Positions 33,825 to 44,096 are shown, counted from the first letter of the stretch. The stretch: DNA of 64,000 nucleotides from Myxococcales bacterium (GCA_016712525.1 JADJQX010000007.1:1674001-1738000); one strand, 5' to 3'. Notes: generated by a model from the letters alone, not told the origin. A program made the numbers and translations.

Positions 33825-36815
33825 ATGAGCGGGCGCGTGCTCCACAAAGTCACGGTCAGGTTCCAGCCAGCCATCGGCTCGCACCCGCGGGAGGTCGTCG
33901 TCGTGGGAGAGACGACCGATTGGCGCAACGGGCTCGCGCTCGAGCCGCGGGCCGGCGGCTCTTTCGCGCGTGAGCTCGACCTCCCGACCGGGATCTACGC
34001 CTACAAGCTCCTCGTCGACGGGCGGCACGTCGTCGATCCGTCGGCCGTGCGGCGGGTGACGACCCGGGAGGGGCACGAGAACGGGCTCATCGTGCTCGGA
34101 GGCACGGACGAGCCGTTCGTGCTCGCGCCGGCGCCGCCCCATGTCGTGCCGACCCGACACGGCCTGCGGCTCTTCGTCGGGGTTCGCATGGGCGCGCTCG
34201 GAGCCTCGCGCGAGGTGCGCGCGCTCGTGTCGCGCGAGGACGAGGACGCCGAGAGCGTCGTGCTCGAGCACGCGTTCGATCACGGGGATCTCGCCTACTT
34301 CCACGCGGTCCTCCGCGGCGCCGCCTCGCGCGTTCGGCTCGAGGTTCGTTCGGAGGACCACCTCTCGACCCGTGTCCTCGTCTCGCATGGCCGAGCCCGA
34401 GGAACGAAGAGCATCGCCGACCACGTCCTCTGCACTGTCTTCGTCGATCGTTTCCGTGGCCGGGACGTCGACCTCGAGCCTTCGTACCACTCGACCTCGC
34501 GCCCGCTCGGCGGGCACCTCGACGGGATCACGCGCTCGCTCGACGAGCTCGCCGAGGTCGGGATCGACACCCTCGTCCTTACGCCGGTCCACGTCGCCGA
34601 GAGCGCACACCGGTACGATTTCGTCGATCCACTCGCGGTGTGCGAGGACATCGGCGGGGAAGCCTCCCTCGTGCGCCTCCTCGACGAAGCTCACGCCCGA
34701 GGGATGAAGGTCTTCGCCGACGTGTCGTTCTCGCACGCAGGAGCCGAGTTTCCGCCGGCGAAGGACGTGCTCGCGCTCGGGCGAGCCTCACCTCACGCGG
34801 ACATGTTCCTGTTCTCCAAGGAGGGCACGCTCCTCCACTACGGCACACGTGAGCGGGCGCCGCTCGTCGATCAACGTCACCCCGAGGTGGTCGCGCTCGC
34901 GGAGGCCACCGCGCGCTGGCTCGGACGTCTCGGCTTCGATGGCCTCCGGCTCGACATGGTCGCCGAGCTCCCCGAGGAGACCGCGACGGCGCTCCGTGAG
35001 GCCTTCCTCGCCGAGCGGCCCGCGGGCATCGTGTATGGCGAGGTGGTACCCCGACACGCGTGGCGGTATGCGTCCTTCCTCGACGCGTCGACCGACTTCT
35101 CGTACTTCGAAGCCGCGCGCGCGACCTTCGCAACCGACCAGGCCTCCCTCGGGGATCTCGTGCGGACAGTGCTCGAAGGAGACCTGCTCCGTGGGGTCGA
35201 CGAGAGCACGAGCACCGTGCGCTTCCTCTCCACGCACGACCACGCGCGCTTCGCGAGCGTCGCCGTCGATGCACCTGGGGACCGCTTCGCGCTCGCGTGG
35301 CTCTTCACCGTCTTCTTGCCGGGCGCACCGATGCTGCTCTACGGCGAAGAGATCGGGCTCGCGGCGCGAGAGGCGGCCCGGGACGCCGAGGACGTCTGGC
35401 CCGATCGGATGCCCATGGTGTTCGACAGGCGGCTGCGCGACGAGGCGCTCCGCGCGGTCGTCCGAGACATCACGGCGCTGCGGCGGAGCCACCCTGCGCT
35501 CCGCTGCGGCCCCATCGAGTGGCTCCACGTGGGGGACGATCTCGTCGTCGCGCGGCGTCGCTTCGAGGGAGACGTCGTCTTCCTCGTGCTCTCGACGTCG
35601 CGCGAGGCGAGGGAGGTCGAGGTCGACGACCCCACCCGGCCCGAGCCGACGCTCGCCCTCGCCATCGGCGGCGCGACCCTCCGAGGAAAGGTGGTGGAGC
35701 TTCCGGGTCGCTCGGCGGCGATCCTCTCGGGAGGAACACCACCCGAGGGCCGCACCACGGCCGAGGTGCTCCGCAACCTCGCGCTCGTGTCCGAAGACAT
35801 GGCACACGGCCGCGCCGAGCCGCTCTCGCGCCCCACGCGCATCGACTTCGCCGTGACCGAGGCGTGCAACCTCGCGTGTGTCCACTGCATCACCGACGCC
35901 CCTCGCAGGACGCGCGAACGGACGTTTCGCGAGCTGTCTCAGGCGACCATCGACGGCCTCGCCGAGGATCTCTCCTACGCGACCTACTTCGGATTCGTCC
36001 ACGGCGGGGAGTCGCTCACGTCGCCCATGACGACACGGGTGCTCGAGGCGATCCGGGAGGCGAAGGCGGGGCTACCCTACACCGCACACCTCCTTACGAA
36101 CGGGATGCTCCTCGACGCGAAACGGGCGACGGGGCTCGCGTCGCTCGGGGTGAACAGCGTGTCGATTTCGCTCGATGGGCACGACGCCCTCACGAACGAC
36201 GCCATCCGCGTCGGAGCGCGCTTCGAGACCATCGTCGGGAACGTGCGCGAGGTCGTCGAGGCTCGGCGCGACCTCGGCCTCGACCTCCGCATCGGGCTCT
36301 CGGTCGTCGTCATGGCCGAGAACGTCACGCGCCTGTCTTCCGTCGTCGAGCTCGCCGCCCGCCTCGGCGTCGACTGGGTCAAGCTCGAGGAGCTCGTCCC
36401 GGTCTCCTCGCGGGCCCGACGCTCCCTGCTCGCCCCCGCCGATGCGGCCCGATACGTGAACGAGGCCCGGGCCGTGGGTGCGCGCCTCGGGCTCACCGTG
36501 GTCGATCACACAGATCCCTCCCCCGTCTTTCCGTGCACGGCCACCGACGCCCAAGCGCGCTTCCTTGGAGACGACGCTTTCGCGAATCGTTTCGAGGACT
36601 TTCACCCATGCAGGGCCGCGTGGGAGATCGCGTGTGTCGAGCCCGACGGTCAGGTGCGCCTCGGGGACTTCTTCGGCCCCGTGCTGGGGCGTGTCGGGCC
36701 CGCGTCGATCGCGAGCCTCTGGAGCTCGCCCGTGGCGCGAGAGCATCGCGAGCGGGTCGTCGCCATCCGACCGTGCGGCCGCGGACCTCGCGCGTGCGAA
36801 CGCCCCGCGAGGTGA
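33825..36815 (+). CDS. CBM48-GH13 alpha-amylase barrel fused to a radical SAM/SPASM enzyme
   Basis: 996 residues in one uninterrupted frame. About 5-90: CBM48/AMPK-like beta sandwich (VVVVGETTDWRNG, GIYAYKLLVDGRHVVDP). About 195-560: GH13 barrel with region I DVSFSH (D299, H304), nucleophile D377 in GLRLDM, acid/base E406 in VYGEVV and THD with D472, then a short beta domain to about 640. About 665-870: radical SAM core with CNLACVHC (C681, C685, C688) binding the 4Fe-4S cluster and GGE at 727-729. About 890-990: SPASM/twitch-like end with Cys in FPC, HPC, IAC and RPC and the pattern VEPDGQVRLG...VGPASIASLWSS. All catalytic residues of both enzymes look intact. I do not know this fusion as a characterised enzyme. 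No small precursor-peptide ORF is evident in the flanking gaps. Confidence 0.85.
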   Translation: MSGRVLHKVTVRFQPAIGSHPREVVVVGETTDWRNGLALEPRAGGSFARELDLPTGIYAYKLLVDGRHVVDPSAVRRVTTREGHENGLIVLGGTDEPFVLAPAPPHVVPTRHGLRLFVGVRMGALGASREVRALVSREDEDAESVVLEHAFDHGDLAYFHAVLRGAASRVRLEVRSEDHLSTRVLVSHGRARGTKSIADHVLCTVFVDRFRGRDVDLEPSYHSTSRPLGGHLDGITRSLDELAEVGIDTLVLTPVHVAESAHRYDFVDPLAVCEDIGGEASLVRLLDEAHARGMKVFADVSFSHAGAEFPPAKDVLALGRASPHADMFLFSKEGTLLHYGTRERAPLVDQRHPEVVALAEATARWLGRLGFDGLRLDMVAELPEETATALREAFLAERPAGIVYGEVVPRHAWRYASFLDASTDFSYFEAARATFATDQASLGDLVRTVLEGDLLRGVDESTSTVRFLSTHDHARFASVAVDAPGDRFALAWLFTVFLPGAPMLLYGEEIGLAAREAARDAEDVWPDRMPMVFDRRLRDEALRAVVRDITALRRSHPALRCGPIEWLHVGDDLVVARRRFEGDVVFLVLSTSREAREVEVDDPTRPEPTLALAIGGATLRGKVVELPGRSAAILSGGTPPEGRTTAEVLRNLALVSEDMAHGRAEPLSRPTRIDFAVTEACNLACVHCITDAPRRTRERTFRELSQATIDGLAEDLSYATYFGFVHGGESLTSPMTTRVLEAIREAKAGLPYTAHLLTNGMLLDAKRATGLASLGVNSVSISLDGHDALTNDAIRVGARFETIVGNVREVVEARRDLGLDLRIGLSVVVMAENVTRLSSVVELAARLGVDWVKLEELVPVSSRARRSLLAPADAARYVNEARAVGARLGLTVVDHTDPSPVFPCTATDAQARFLGDDAFANRFEDFHPCRAAWEIACVEPDGQVRLGDFFGPVLGRVGPASIASLWSSPVAREHRERVVAIRPCGRGPRACERPAR

Positions 36816-36988
36816 GCGCGCGCGGCTACCGAGAGCGCCTCGGGGTGGGAAGAGGCTGACCCACGGTTTGTCGTCCGCCTCCGAAGCGCGTGATTCGCGT
36901 CGGACGCGCACGGGTTGCGCCCTTACCCTCCCGTCCTCGCGCATCGACGGCCCCGCTCGAAGGGCACGTCGTTTGCTAGCCTCCGTCC

Positions 36989-37423
36989 GTGCTCACCATC
37001 GCCACAGAACACCTCGTGCGCGTGAGGGACCTCATGTCGAGCCCCGTCCGCACCATCCCCGCCGACGCCTCGATCGCCGACGCGAAGCGCGCGCTCGCCG
37101 ACGAACGGGTGAGCGCCTTCGCCGTCATCTCGGCGTCGGGGCGCGTCGTGGGTGTGCTGTCGACCTCCGACGTGTGCGATCCTCGTCACGACTCCCCCTC
37201 GGCCGACGTGGCCTCGGCGATGACCCGCGTGCTCTACGCGGTCCGTCCGGACGACCCGGCCCTCGCCGCGGTTCGCCTCATGGTCCGCGAGGACATCCAC
37301 CGGGTGCTCGTGGTCACCGAGGGTGGTGGGCTCGTCGGGATCGTCACGGCGATGGACGTCCTCAAGGCCGTCGCCGCCGGCGGGGGCGACTCGACCACGG
37401 AGCTCGTGCGCCTTGGCCCTTGA
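36989..37423 (+). CDS. CBS-domain pair protein
   Basis: 144 residues made of two CBS motifs: VRDLMSSPVRTIPADASI ... VVGVLSTSDV and ASAMTRVLYAVRPDDPA ... LVGIVTAMDVL. CBS pairs bind adenosine nucleotides and act as energy or nucleotide sensors. The start is a GTG. The 173 bp separating it from the radical SAM gene holds no gene; a weak hairpin (GTGGG/CCCAC, 36845-36864) lies there. Its end overlaps the APH-type kinase gene, so it heads a three-gene coupled unit and may be its regulatory subunit. Confidence 0.9.
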   Translation: MLTIATEHLVRVRDLMSSPVRTIPADASIADAKRALADERVSAFAVISASGRVVGVLSTSDVCDPRHDSPSADVASAMTRVLYAVRPDDPALAAVRLMVREDIHRVLVVTEGGGLVGIVTAMDVLKAVAAGGGDSTTELVRLGP

Positions 37424-38489
37424 GCGGGAGGCCATCACGCGATGGGCCGAAGAGCGCTTCCGGGCGAAGGTGCGCGCGGTCGAGCCCATCGACGGCGACC
37501 TCGGGGACAAGGGGCTCGCGTACGCGAGCGTGCTCCGGGTTCGTCTCGAGGGCGCGCCGGACGTCGTCCTCCATACGACGCGGAAGAACGCGGGCTTCGG
37601 GCACGACGACCTCGCCGACCGCGCGTACGCCGCGTTTCTCCCCTACGCGACGTTCGGCACGTTCCCTCGCCACGCGCGCGCCGTCGACGTGGGCAGCGTC
37701 GCGAAAAATGGCGAGCTTCGGTCGATGGGCGACGCCGACGACTTCTACTTCGTCACCGAGTTCGTCGAGGGCACCCCCTACTTCCACGATCTCGAGCGCG
37801 TCGGGCGGGACCTCACGGCGACGGAAGACGACCTCGCCCGCGCGAGAGCGCTCGCCGACATCCTGGCCGACGCGCACGCCGAGAAGCGGCGCGACGATGC
37901 CACCTGGCTCCGAAAGCTCCGCGTGCTCCAAGGTCACGACGAGTGCGTCGCGGGCATCGTCGACAGCTACGACGACCGAGGGGGGGACGTCCCCGCGGGC
38001 GCGAGGCTCCGCCGCATCGAGCATCGGGTGCTCGACCACAGGCACAGGCTGAAGGCGTTCCCTTGGCGCCTCGCGCGCGTCCACGGCGACTTTCACCCTT
38101 GGAACGTCCTTATGTCGGGCCGAGGCGACGCGCTCGGCGTGGTGGTGCTCGATCGCAGCCGAGGCGCCTACGGAGAGCCCGCCGACGATCTCACCGCGAT
38201 GGCGATCAACTACATCTTCTTCGCGCTACGCGCGGGCGCGGGCGCGGCACCGGCATTTCGTGAGCTCTTTCGCACCTTCTTCGGGCATTGGCTCTCGCGG
38301 ACACGCGATCACGAGGTGCTCTCCGTCGCGCAGCCGTATTTTGCCTACCGCGCGCTCGTGGTCGCGTCCCCCGCGTGGTATCCGAAGCTGCCCGTCGGCG
38401 TCCGGGAGCGTCTCGTCGAGCTCGCCGAGGCGGTCCTCGAGATGGACGCGCTCGACCTCGACACGCTCGAGAGCTACTTCGTCGTATGA
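37413..38489 (+). CDS. Phosphotransferase of the aminoglycoside-kinase/choline-kinase fold
   Basis: 358 residues. Catalytic loop VHGDFHPWNVLM and metal-binding LDRSRGAYGEPADDL define the APH-type kinase fold; the N-lobe includes the Lys strand region VVLHTTRKN and TEFVEGTPYF. The start is best placed at a TTG overlapping the CBS gene by 11 bases, with GGAG upstream. The stop overlaps the next gene (ATGA). In many proteobacteria an APH domain is fused to a P-loop kinase; here the equivalent two parts are separate, coupled genes. A small-molecule (sugar or metabolite) kinase is more likely than drug resistance. Confidence 0.85.
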   Translation: MALEREAITRWAEERFRAKVRAVEPIDGDLGDKGLAYASVLRVRLEGAPDVVLHTTRKNAGFGHDDLADRAYAAFLPYATFGTFPRHARAVDVGSVAKNGELRSMGDADDFYFVTEFVEGTPYFHDLERVGRDLTATEDDLARARALADILADAHAEKRRDDATWLRKLRVLQGHDECVAGIVDSYDDRGGDVPAGARLRRIEHRVLDHRHRLKAFPWRLARVHGDFHPWNVLMSGRGDALGVVVLDRSRGAYGEPADDLTAMAINYIFFALRAGAGAAPAFRELFRTFFGHWLSRTRDHEVLSVAQPYFAYRALVVASPAWYPKLPVGVRERLVELAEAVLEMDALDLDTLESYFVV

Positions 38490-39013
38490 GCCGCGTCGTC
38501 TGGATCACGGGACGCCCAGCGTCGGGGAAGACGACCCTCGCCCGCGCGATCGTGGCGGAGCTCACGCGCCTCGGCGAGCGCGCGACGCTCGTCGACTCGG
38601 ACGAGGTGCGGGCGGTGATCACCCCGGAGGCGACCTACACGCCCGAGGAGCGGCGCCTCGTCTATCGCACGATCGCCTACATGGCGCACCGGCTCGACGT
38701 CGCCGGCACCCGCCCCGTCGTCGCCGCCACGGCCAACGACGAGAGCCTGCGCGCGGAGGCGATGCGCATCACGGGCGGCCACACCCTCGTCTTGGCCGAC
38801 GCGCCGCTCGCCACGTGCGAGGCGCGCGATCCGAAGGGCCTCTACCGTCGCGCACGCGAAGGGCTCTCCGCGACTCTGCCTGGGGTCGGCGTGCCCTTCG
38901 AGAGGCCCGACGACGCCGACCTCGTCGTCGACACGGCGAACGAGCCGCCCGAGCTCGCGGCACGACGGGTCGTGGAATGGCTTCGGCATCGAGAGAAGCT
39001 CCACGCCGGCTGA
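38486..39013 (+). CDS. APS-kinase-like P-loop kinase
   Basis: 175 residues. Walker A GRPASGKTTL at the N-terminus, VDSDEVR and YRTIAYMAHRLDVAGTRPVVAAT follow the adenylylsulfate kinase pattern, and the family segment CEARDPKGLYRRA is present. No ATP sulfurylase or PAPS reductase gene is nearby, so a true sulfate-assimilation role is not supported; the family also phosphorylates other nucleotides and sugars. Coupled by ATGA overlap to the APH-type kinase. Confidence 0.85.
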   Translation: MSRVVWITGRPASGKTTLARAIVAELTRLGERATLVDSDEVRAVITPEATYTPEERRLVYRTIAYMAHRLDVAGTRPVVAATANDESLRAEAMRITGGHTLVLADAPLATCEARDPKGLYRRAREGLSATLPGVGVPFERPDDADLVVDTANEPPELAARRVVEWLRHREKLHAG

Positions 39014-39035
39014 CCCTCGAGCCTCGGCGGGGTCA
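39011..39035. terminator. Weak hairpin between convergent kinase and lactate dehydrogenase genes
   Basis: TGACCC and GGGTCA form a 6-bp stem with a 13-base loop. Each arm contains the stop codon of one of the two convergent genes, so the structure is symmetric with respect to both. Confidence 0.3.
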
Positions 39036-39962
39036 ACCGCGCCCGAGCTCGGCGCATCGCGCCCTGAGCACCCCGAGGGAGACGTCGAGCTCGGCACGCT
39101 CACGAACCGAGAGCGCCCCCATCGGGAGGACCTCGGCCCCCTGCGCCCCGATCACACAAGGCACGGCGGCCGAGGCGAAGGGCTCGAACGGAGCGCTCAC
39201 GGGCAGGACCACACGCTCGTCGTGAGTGACGGCCCGCACGATCCGCGCGACGGCGACACCGATCGCGTGGCTCGTCGCGCCCTTTCGCTCGATGATGCGG
39301 TACGCGGCCCCGCGCACCTCTTCGGCGATGGCCGCGCGAAACGCCTCGTCGAACGCGAGCCCGCGGCCCGCGAACACGTCGGCCAGGGGGTATCCGCCGA
39401 CACGAGCGCTGTCGAGCAGACAGACCGCCGTGTCCCCGTGCTCACCCACCACGTGAGCGTGGATGCTCTCGGCCGAGATCCCGAGCCTCCGCGAGAGCGC
39501 GTGCCGTAACCGGAGTGTGTCGAGGAGCGTGCCGGAGCCCATGACGACGACGCCCCGCGGCTCGAGCCGCCGCCGCATCGCTTCGGTCATCACGTCGACG
39601 GGGTTCGTCACCATGACGACGAGGCGGGGCATCCCCCGACGCGCGAAGGCCTCGGCGATCGCGGACATCGCGCGTTCGTTCCTGGCGAGGAGCGAGAGAC
39701 GATCCTCACCGGGTCGCTGCTTGGCGCCGGCCGTCACGACGCACACGTCGCCGAAAGATGCACTATCCATGGATCCACCGTCGACCTCGGGCCCGCCGAG
39801 CAGGGGCGCGCCGTGGCCGAGATCCAGCGCTTCGCCGTGCGCCTTGTCGCCGTCGAGGTCGTAGAGCGACACACGCGACGCGAGGCGCCCGTGCAAGATC
39901 GAAGTGGCGACGGCGACACCGACGGCTCCCGCGCCGACGATGCTCACGTGGGTCTTTTTCAT
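39033..39962 (-). CDS. ldh: L-lactate dehydrogenase
   Basis: 309 residues. N-terminal NAD motif IVGAGAVGVAVA, the substrate loop AGAKQRPGEDRL with Gln at the specificity position that marks lactate rather than malate dehydrogenase (which has Arg), VTNPVDVMT, SGTLLDTLRLR and the catalytic GEHGDTAV. The ATG at 39962 has GAGGAG upstream, so the long N-terminal extension in frame is rejected. Divergent from the acyl-CoA synthetase across 247 bp in which I see no gene or clear promoter. Confidence 0.92.
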   Translation of the reverse strand: MKKTHVSIVGAGAVGVAVATSILHGRLASRVSLYDLDGDKAHGEALDLGHGAPLLGGPEVDGGSMDSASFGDVCVVTAGAKQRPGEDRLSLLARNERAMSAIAEAFARRGMPRLVVMVTNPVDVMTEAMRRRLEPRGVVVMGSGTLLDTLRLRHALSRRLGISAESIHAHVVGEHGDTAVCLLDSARVGGYPLADVFAGRGLAFDEAFRAAIAEEVRGAAYRIIERKGATSHAIGVAVARIVRAVTHDERVVLPVSAPFEPFASAAVPCVIGAQGAEVLPMGALSVRERAELDVSLGVLRARCAELGRG

Positions 39963-40209
39963 GCGCGGCTCCTCGTCTTGCCGGGGCCGGGCCCGAGCTC
40001 GCGCCGGCGGACAGGCGCCTACGCTCGCCCATTTCGTGCGCCGTGTCACGCCTCCGAGGCGCCGCTCGCGGTTCACCAAGAAAGGTAAGCCCTTTGCACG
40101 TTCGTGCTGGAGCGGAGCGTTTCTACCTGCGATCATCAAGCGCCGCTCGGGGAGAGCGTGCCGGGTCGGGGGCGAGGCTCCCCGGCCTTGAAGGCCAACG
40201 AGGGACGAG

Positions 40210-41886
<1,677 letters not shown>

Positions 41887-41920
41887 GCTCCGCGCGAGCG
41901 GCGGGCGACCTTGGGTAGAG

Positions 41921-41950
41921 AGAGGCGGACGGCGATCGTCGTCCGCCTTT
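41921..41950 (+). terminator. Hairpin terminator after acyl-CoA synthetase
   Basis: AGAGGCGGACG (41921-41931) pairs with CGTCCGCCTTT (41940-41950) around an 8-base loop; 9 bp are perfect Watson-Crick pairs, then a G-U and an A-U pair. It lies 35 bases after the stop codon. Confidence 0.65.
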
Positions 41951-42068
41951 CGCACGTTCGCCGTCCCATGCCGTCTCTCACACGCGGCGGCGCCCTAAGA
42001 AAGCGCGCCCAAGAGCTCGAGGCGCGCAACGCGGGCAGGTCGGGAGCATCTACTCGACCAGCCCATCC

Positions 42069-43415
42069 ATGAAAGCTTCTCTCCTCGTCCTCACGTCCTC
42101 GATCTTCACGGCTTCCCTCTTCGCGTGCGCGTCTACCGACACGACGGGAGGCACGACCTCGACGGACGAGGCCCCCGTGCTCCGCTCCGACGTGAAACCC
42201 GTGACCCGTGTCGAGGACGCGAAGCCCGGAGTGTTCATCCCGCCCTTCGAGGCCTGCCGTGAGCCCGTCGCGGGCGAGTCGGCCACTCGACCGGACGGCA
42301 AGGTGTGCGCGAACGTGTCGATCGCCGGCGCGACGGAGAGCGGGCGCTCGTTCGCCGGCTACGCGTCGTGCGACGTCGTGAGGACCCAACGCCCCTACTA
42401 CCCCGCGAGCCCCGCGAAGGAGAGCTCCGCGAGCGATCCTCGGCTCTCGGACGCCGCGTTCATGACCGAGCTCGCGTGGGCGAAGTCGCAGATCGCCGCG
42501 AGCGGGTGCGTGTGCTGCCACGACGCGACGGTCACGCCGCGGGGCGCGTCGCAGTGGGACATCTCGAAGGGCCCCATTTGGCTCGATACCTTGTCGGACA
42601 ACGGCCTCGCCCTCTTCGCGGGGTACGCCGATTCGTCCGTGCTCGGCGCGTATCCGGCGGACAAGAACCACGGATTCGACCGAACGGCGACCGGCATCCC
42701 GACGACCGACACCGCGCGCATGAAGCGCTTCCTCGGCGCCGAGCTCACGCGTCGTGGCCTCTCGGAGGAGAAGGCGCGCGCCGTGGCGCCGTTCGGCGGG
42801 CCCATCTACGAAAACGCCATCAAGCCCCCCACCACCTGCGGCGCCGGAGAGGGAGTCGCCCCGGACGGCCGCGTCCTCTGGAACGGAGGGAGCGCGCGCT
42901 ACGTGTACGTGCTCGAGGCGGGCTCGAAGAACCCCGGTGTCCCGCCGAACCTCGATCGTCCCGCGGGGACCTTGTGGAAGCTGGACGTCCTCGCGAGCGC
43001 CGACGCGTTGGCGAGCGGCCTCGGCTACGGCAAGACGCCCGCGGGCTCCTTCCAAGACATCCCCGGCACGGGGCGCGCACCGGAGCTCGTGAAGGGAACG
43101 TCGTACGTCCTCTACGTGCTCAAGGACGTGGGCCTTCCGCTCACCAACTGTTCGTTTTCGTTCGGAAATCCGGTCTCGCCCGCCACGGCTCCGGCGCCCT
43201 CGGGCGACGCAGGCGCAGGCTTCGGAGCGACGTGCTCCGACGACAGCGGCTGCAGCGCTCCTGCCTCCTACTGCGCGAAGATGCCGGGTGCGGCCACGGG
43301 CTTCTGCACGCGGACCGGATGCAAGACCGACCAGAGCATCTGCCCTCCGGGCTGGGGTTGTTTCGACTCGGCGCGTTTCCAGCCGGGCGGCCCGAACTTC
43401 TGCCAGAAGCCTTGA
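42069..43415 (+). CDS. Lipoprotein with a CXXCH motif and a Cys-rich C-terminus
   Basis: 448 residues. Signal peptide with lipobox SLFAC (Cys20). A CVCCH sequence at 147-151 has the CXXCH spacing of c-type heme attachment, followed by a roughly 200-residue region without known motifs. The C-terminal 70 residues are Cys-rich (CSDDSGC, CAKMPG, FCTRTGC, ICPPGWGC), as in many secreted myxobacterial proteins. Function unknown; it could be a heme lipoprotein, or the CXXCH may belong to a disulphide pattern. A terminator hairpin follows. Confidence 0.75.
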   Translation: MKASLLVLTSSIFTASLFACASTDTTGGTTSTDEAPVLRSDVKPVTRVEDAKPGVFIPPFEACREPVAGESATRPDGKVCANVSIAGATESGRSFAGYASCDVVRTQRPYYPASPAKESSASDPRLSDAAFMTELAWAKSQIAASGCVCCHDATVTPRGASQWDISKGPIWLDTLSDNGLALFAGYADSSVLGAYPADKNHGFDRTATGIPTTDTARMKRFLGAELTRRGLSEEKARAVAPFGGPIYENAIKPPTTCGAGEGVAPDGRVLWNGGSARYVYVLEAGSKNPGVPPNLDRPAGTLWKLDVLASADALASGLGYGKTPAGSFQDIPGTGRAPELVKGTSYVLYVLKDVGLPLTNCSFSFGNPVSPATAPAPSGDAGAGFGATCSDDSGCSAPASYCAKMPGAATGFCTRTGCKTDQSICPPGWGCFDSARFQPGGPNFCQKP

Positions 43416-43430
43416 GGCTTCGCGACGCTG

Positions 43431-43472
43431 CGATGGCCGACGAGCGCGGAGCTCCGCCTCGTCGGCTCATCG
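43431..43472. terminator. Strong bidirectional hairpin terminator
   Basis: GCCGACGAG (43436-43444) pairs perfectly with CTCGTCGGC (43458-43466). One base further in, GCGG and CCGC extend the stem to a 4-base loop (AGCT), and outside it CGATG/CATCG can add more pairs with small bulges. It lies between convergent genes, and its outer right arm includes the stop codon of the minus-strand gene. Confidence 0.75.
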
Positions 43473-44096
43473 TGTCGATGGGAGGTCGTGCGCCGGGGAG
43501 ATGGGCGAAGGGCACGAGCGGACGAGGGCCACGACGAGGCGCTCACCTCTCCCCACGAGGAGCGCCGAGTCGCCACCCGAGACGAGCTTCGTCGTGAGCG
43601 CGTTCGGAGACGAGGCGTACGCTCCTTCTCCGTCCACCGCGACCACCCAATCTCCCGCTCGCAATCCGAAGCCAACCGACTCCCCACGAGGCCGATGTGG
43701 AGCCACGCGAACGCCCGCCGGCGACGCAGTCTCGAGGGCGAGTCGCTCCATCGTCGGCGTCGCGAGCCACGCCACGTACGCGACGCCCCACGGGGCGACG
43801 TAAGATCCCATGCGTTCCGCCAACGCGCACGCGTCGACGTCGCGAGCGGTGAAGGTCCGCCCGCGTGCCGAGCTCGGCCCAGCATCCGCCAGATGCGAGA
43901 CGCTGGGCGCCGTCGATAGGGGCGCTGCGTGGGGCGGCGTTGGCGGCGGGACCGACAGGGGCGTCGCGTGCGCGCACGAACACGCGCACGGTGCCCTCAC
44001 AGCAGGGCGAAGCGCGACGCAGGCGAGCGCGCCGACACTCGCCCACGCGAGCCGATGAAAGAGCGTGTCCGCGAGGTCGAGAGCCGAGAGGCGCAT
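43467..44096 (-). CDS. Membrane-anchored protein with PDZ-like domain
   Basis: 209 residues. A single N-terminal hydrophobic segment (about 12-30, FHRLAWASVGALACVALR) followed by a short Cys-containing Pro/Ser-rich linker. A C-terminal region with GFGLRAGDWVVAVDGEG, the carboxylate-binding loop pattern of PDZ domains, precedes the final strands ALLVGRGERLVVALV. The layout (one helix, linker, PDZ) resembles GspC-type secretion proteins but is too short and divergent to assign. An ATG at 44096 is chosen because the hydrophobic segment begins there. Confidence 0.6.
   Translation of the reverse strand: MRLSALDLADTLFHRLAWASVGALACVALRPAVRAPCACSCAHATPLSVPPPTPPHAAPLSTAPSVSHLADAGPSSARGRTFTARDVDACALAERMGSYVAPWGVAYVAWLATPTMERLALETASPAGVRVAPHRPRGESVGFGLRAGDWVVAVDGEGAYASSPNALTTKLVSGGDSALLVGRGERLVVALVRSCPSPISPAHDLPSTR

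Noticed and set aside
34139..34707. Alternate-frame Ser/Arg-rich ORF inside the GH13-radical SAM gene
   Set aside because: Low-complexity shadow frame; the main frame has all domain motifs.
37413..38489. Aminoglycoside resistance gene
   Set aside because: Only the general APH kinase fold is visible; coupling to CBS and P-loop kinase genes points to metabolism.
38486..39013. Sulfate assimilation (cysC) operon
   Set aside because: No ATP sulfurylase or PAPS reductase nearby; the protein is only APS-kinase-like.
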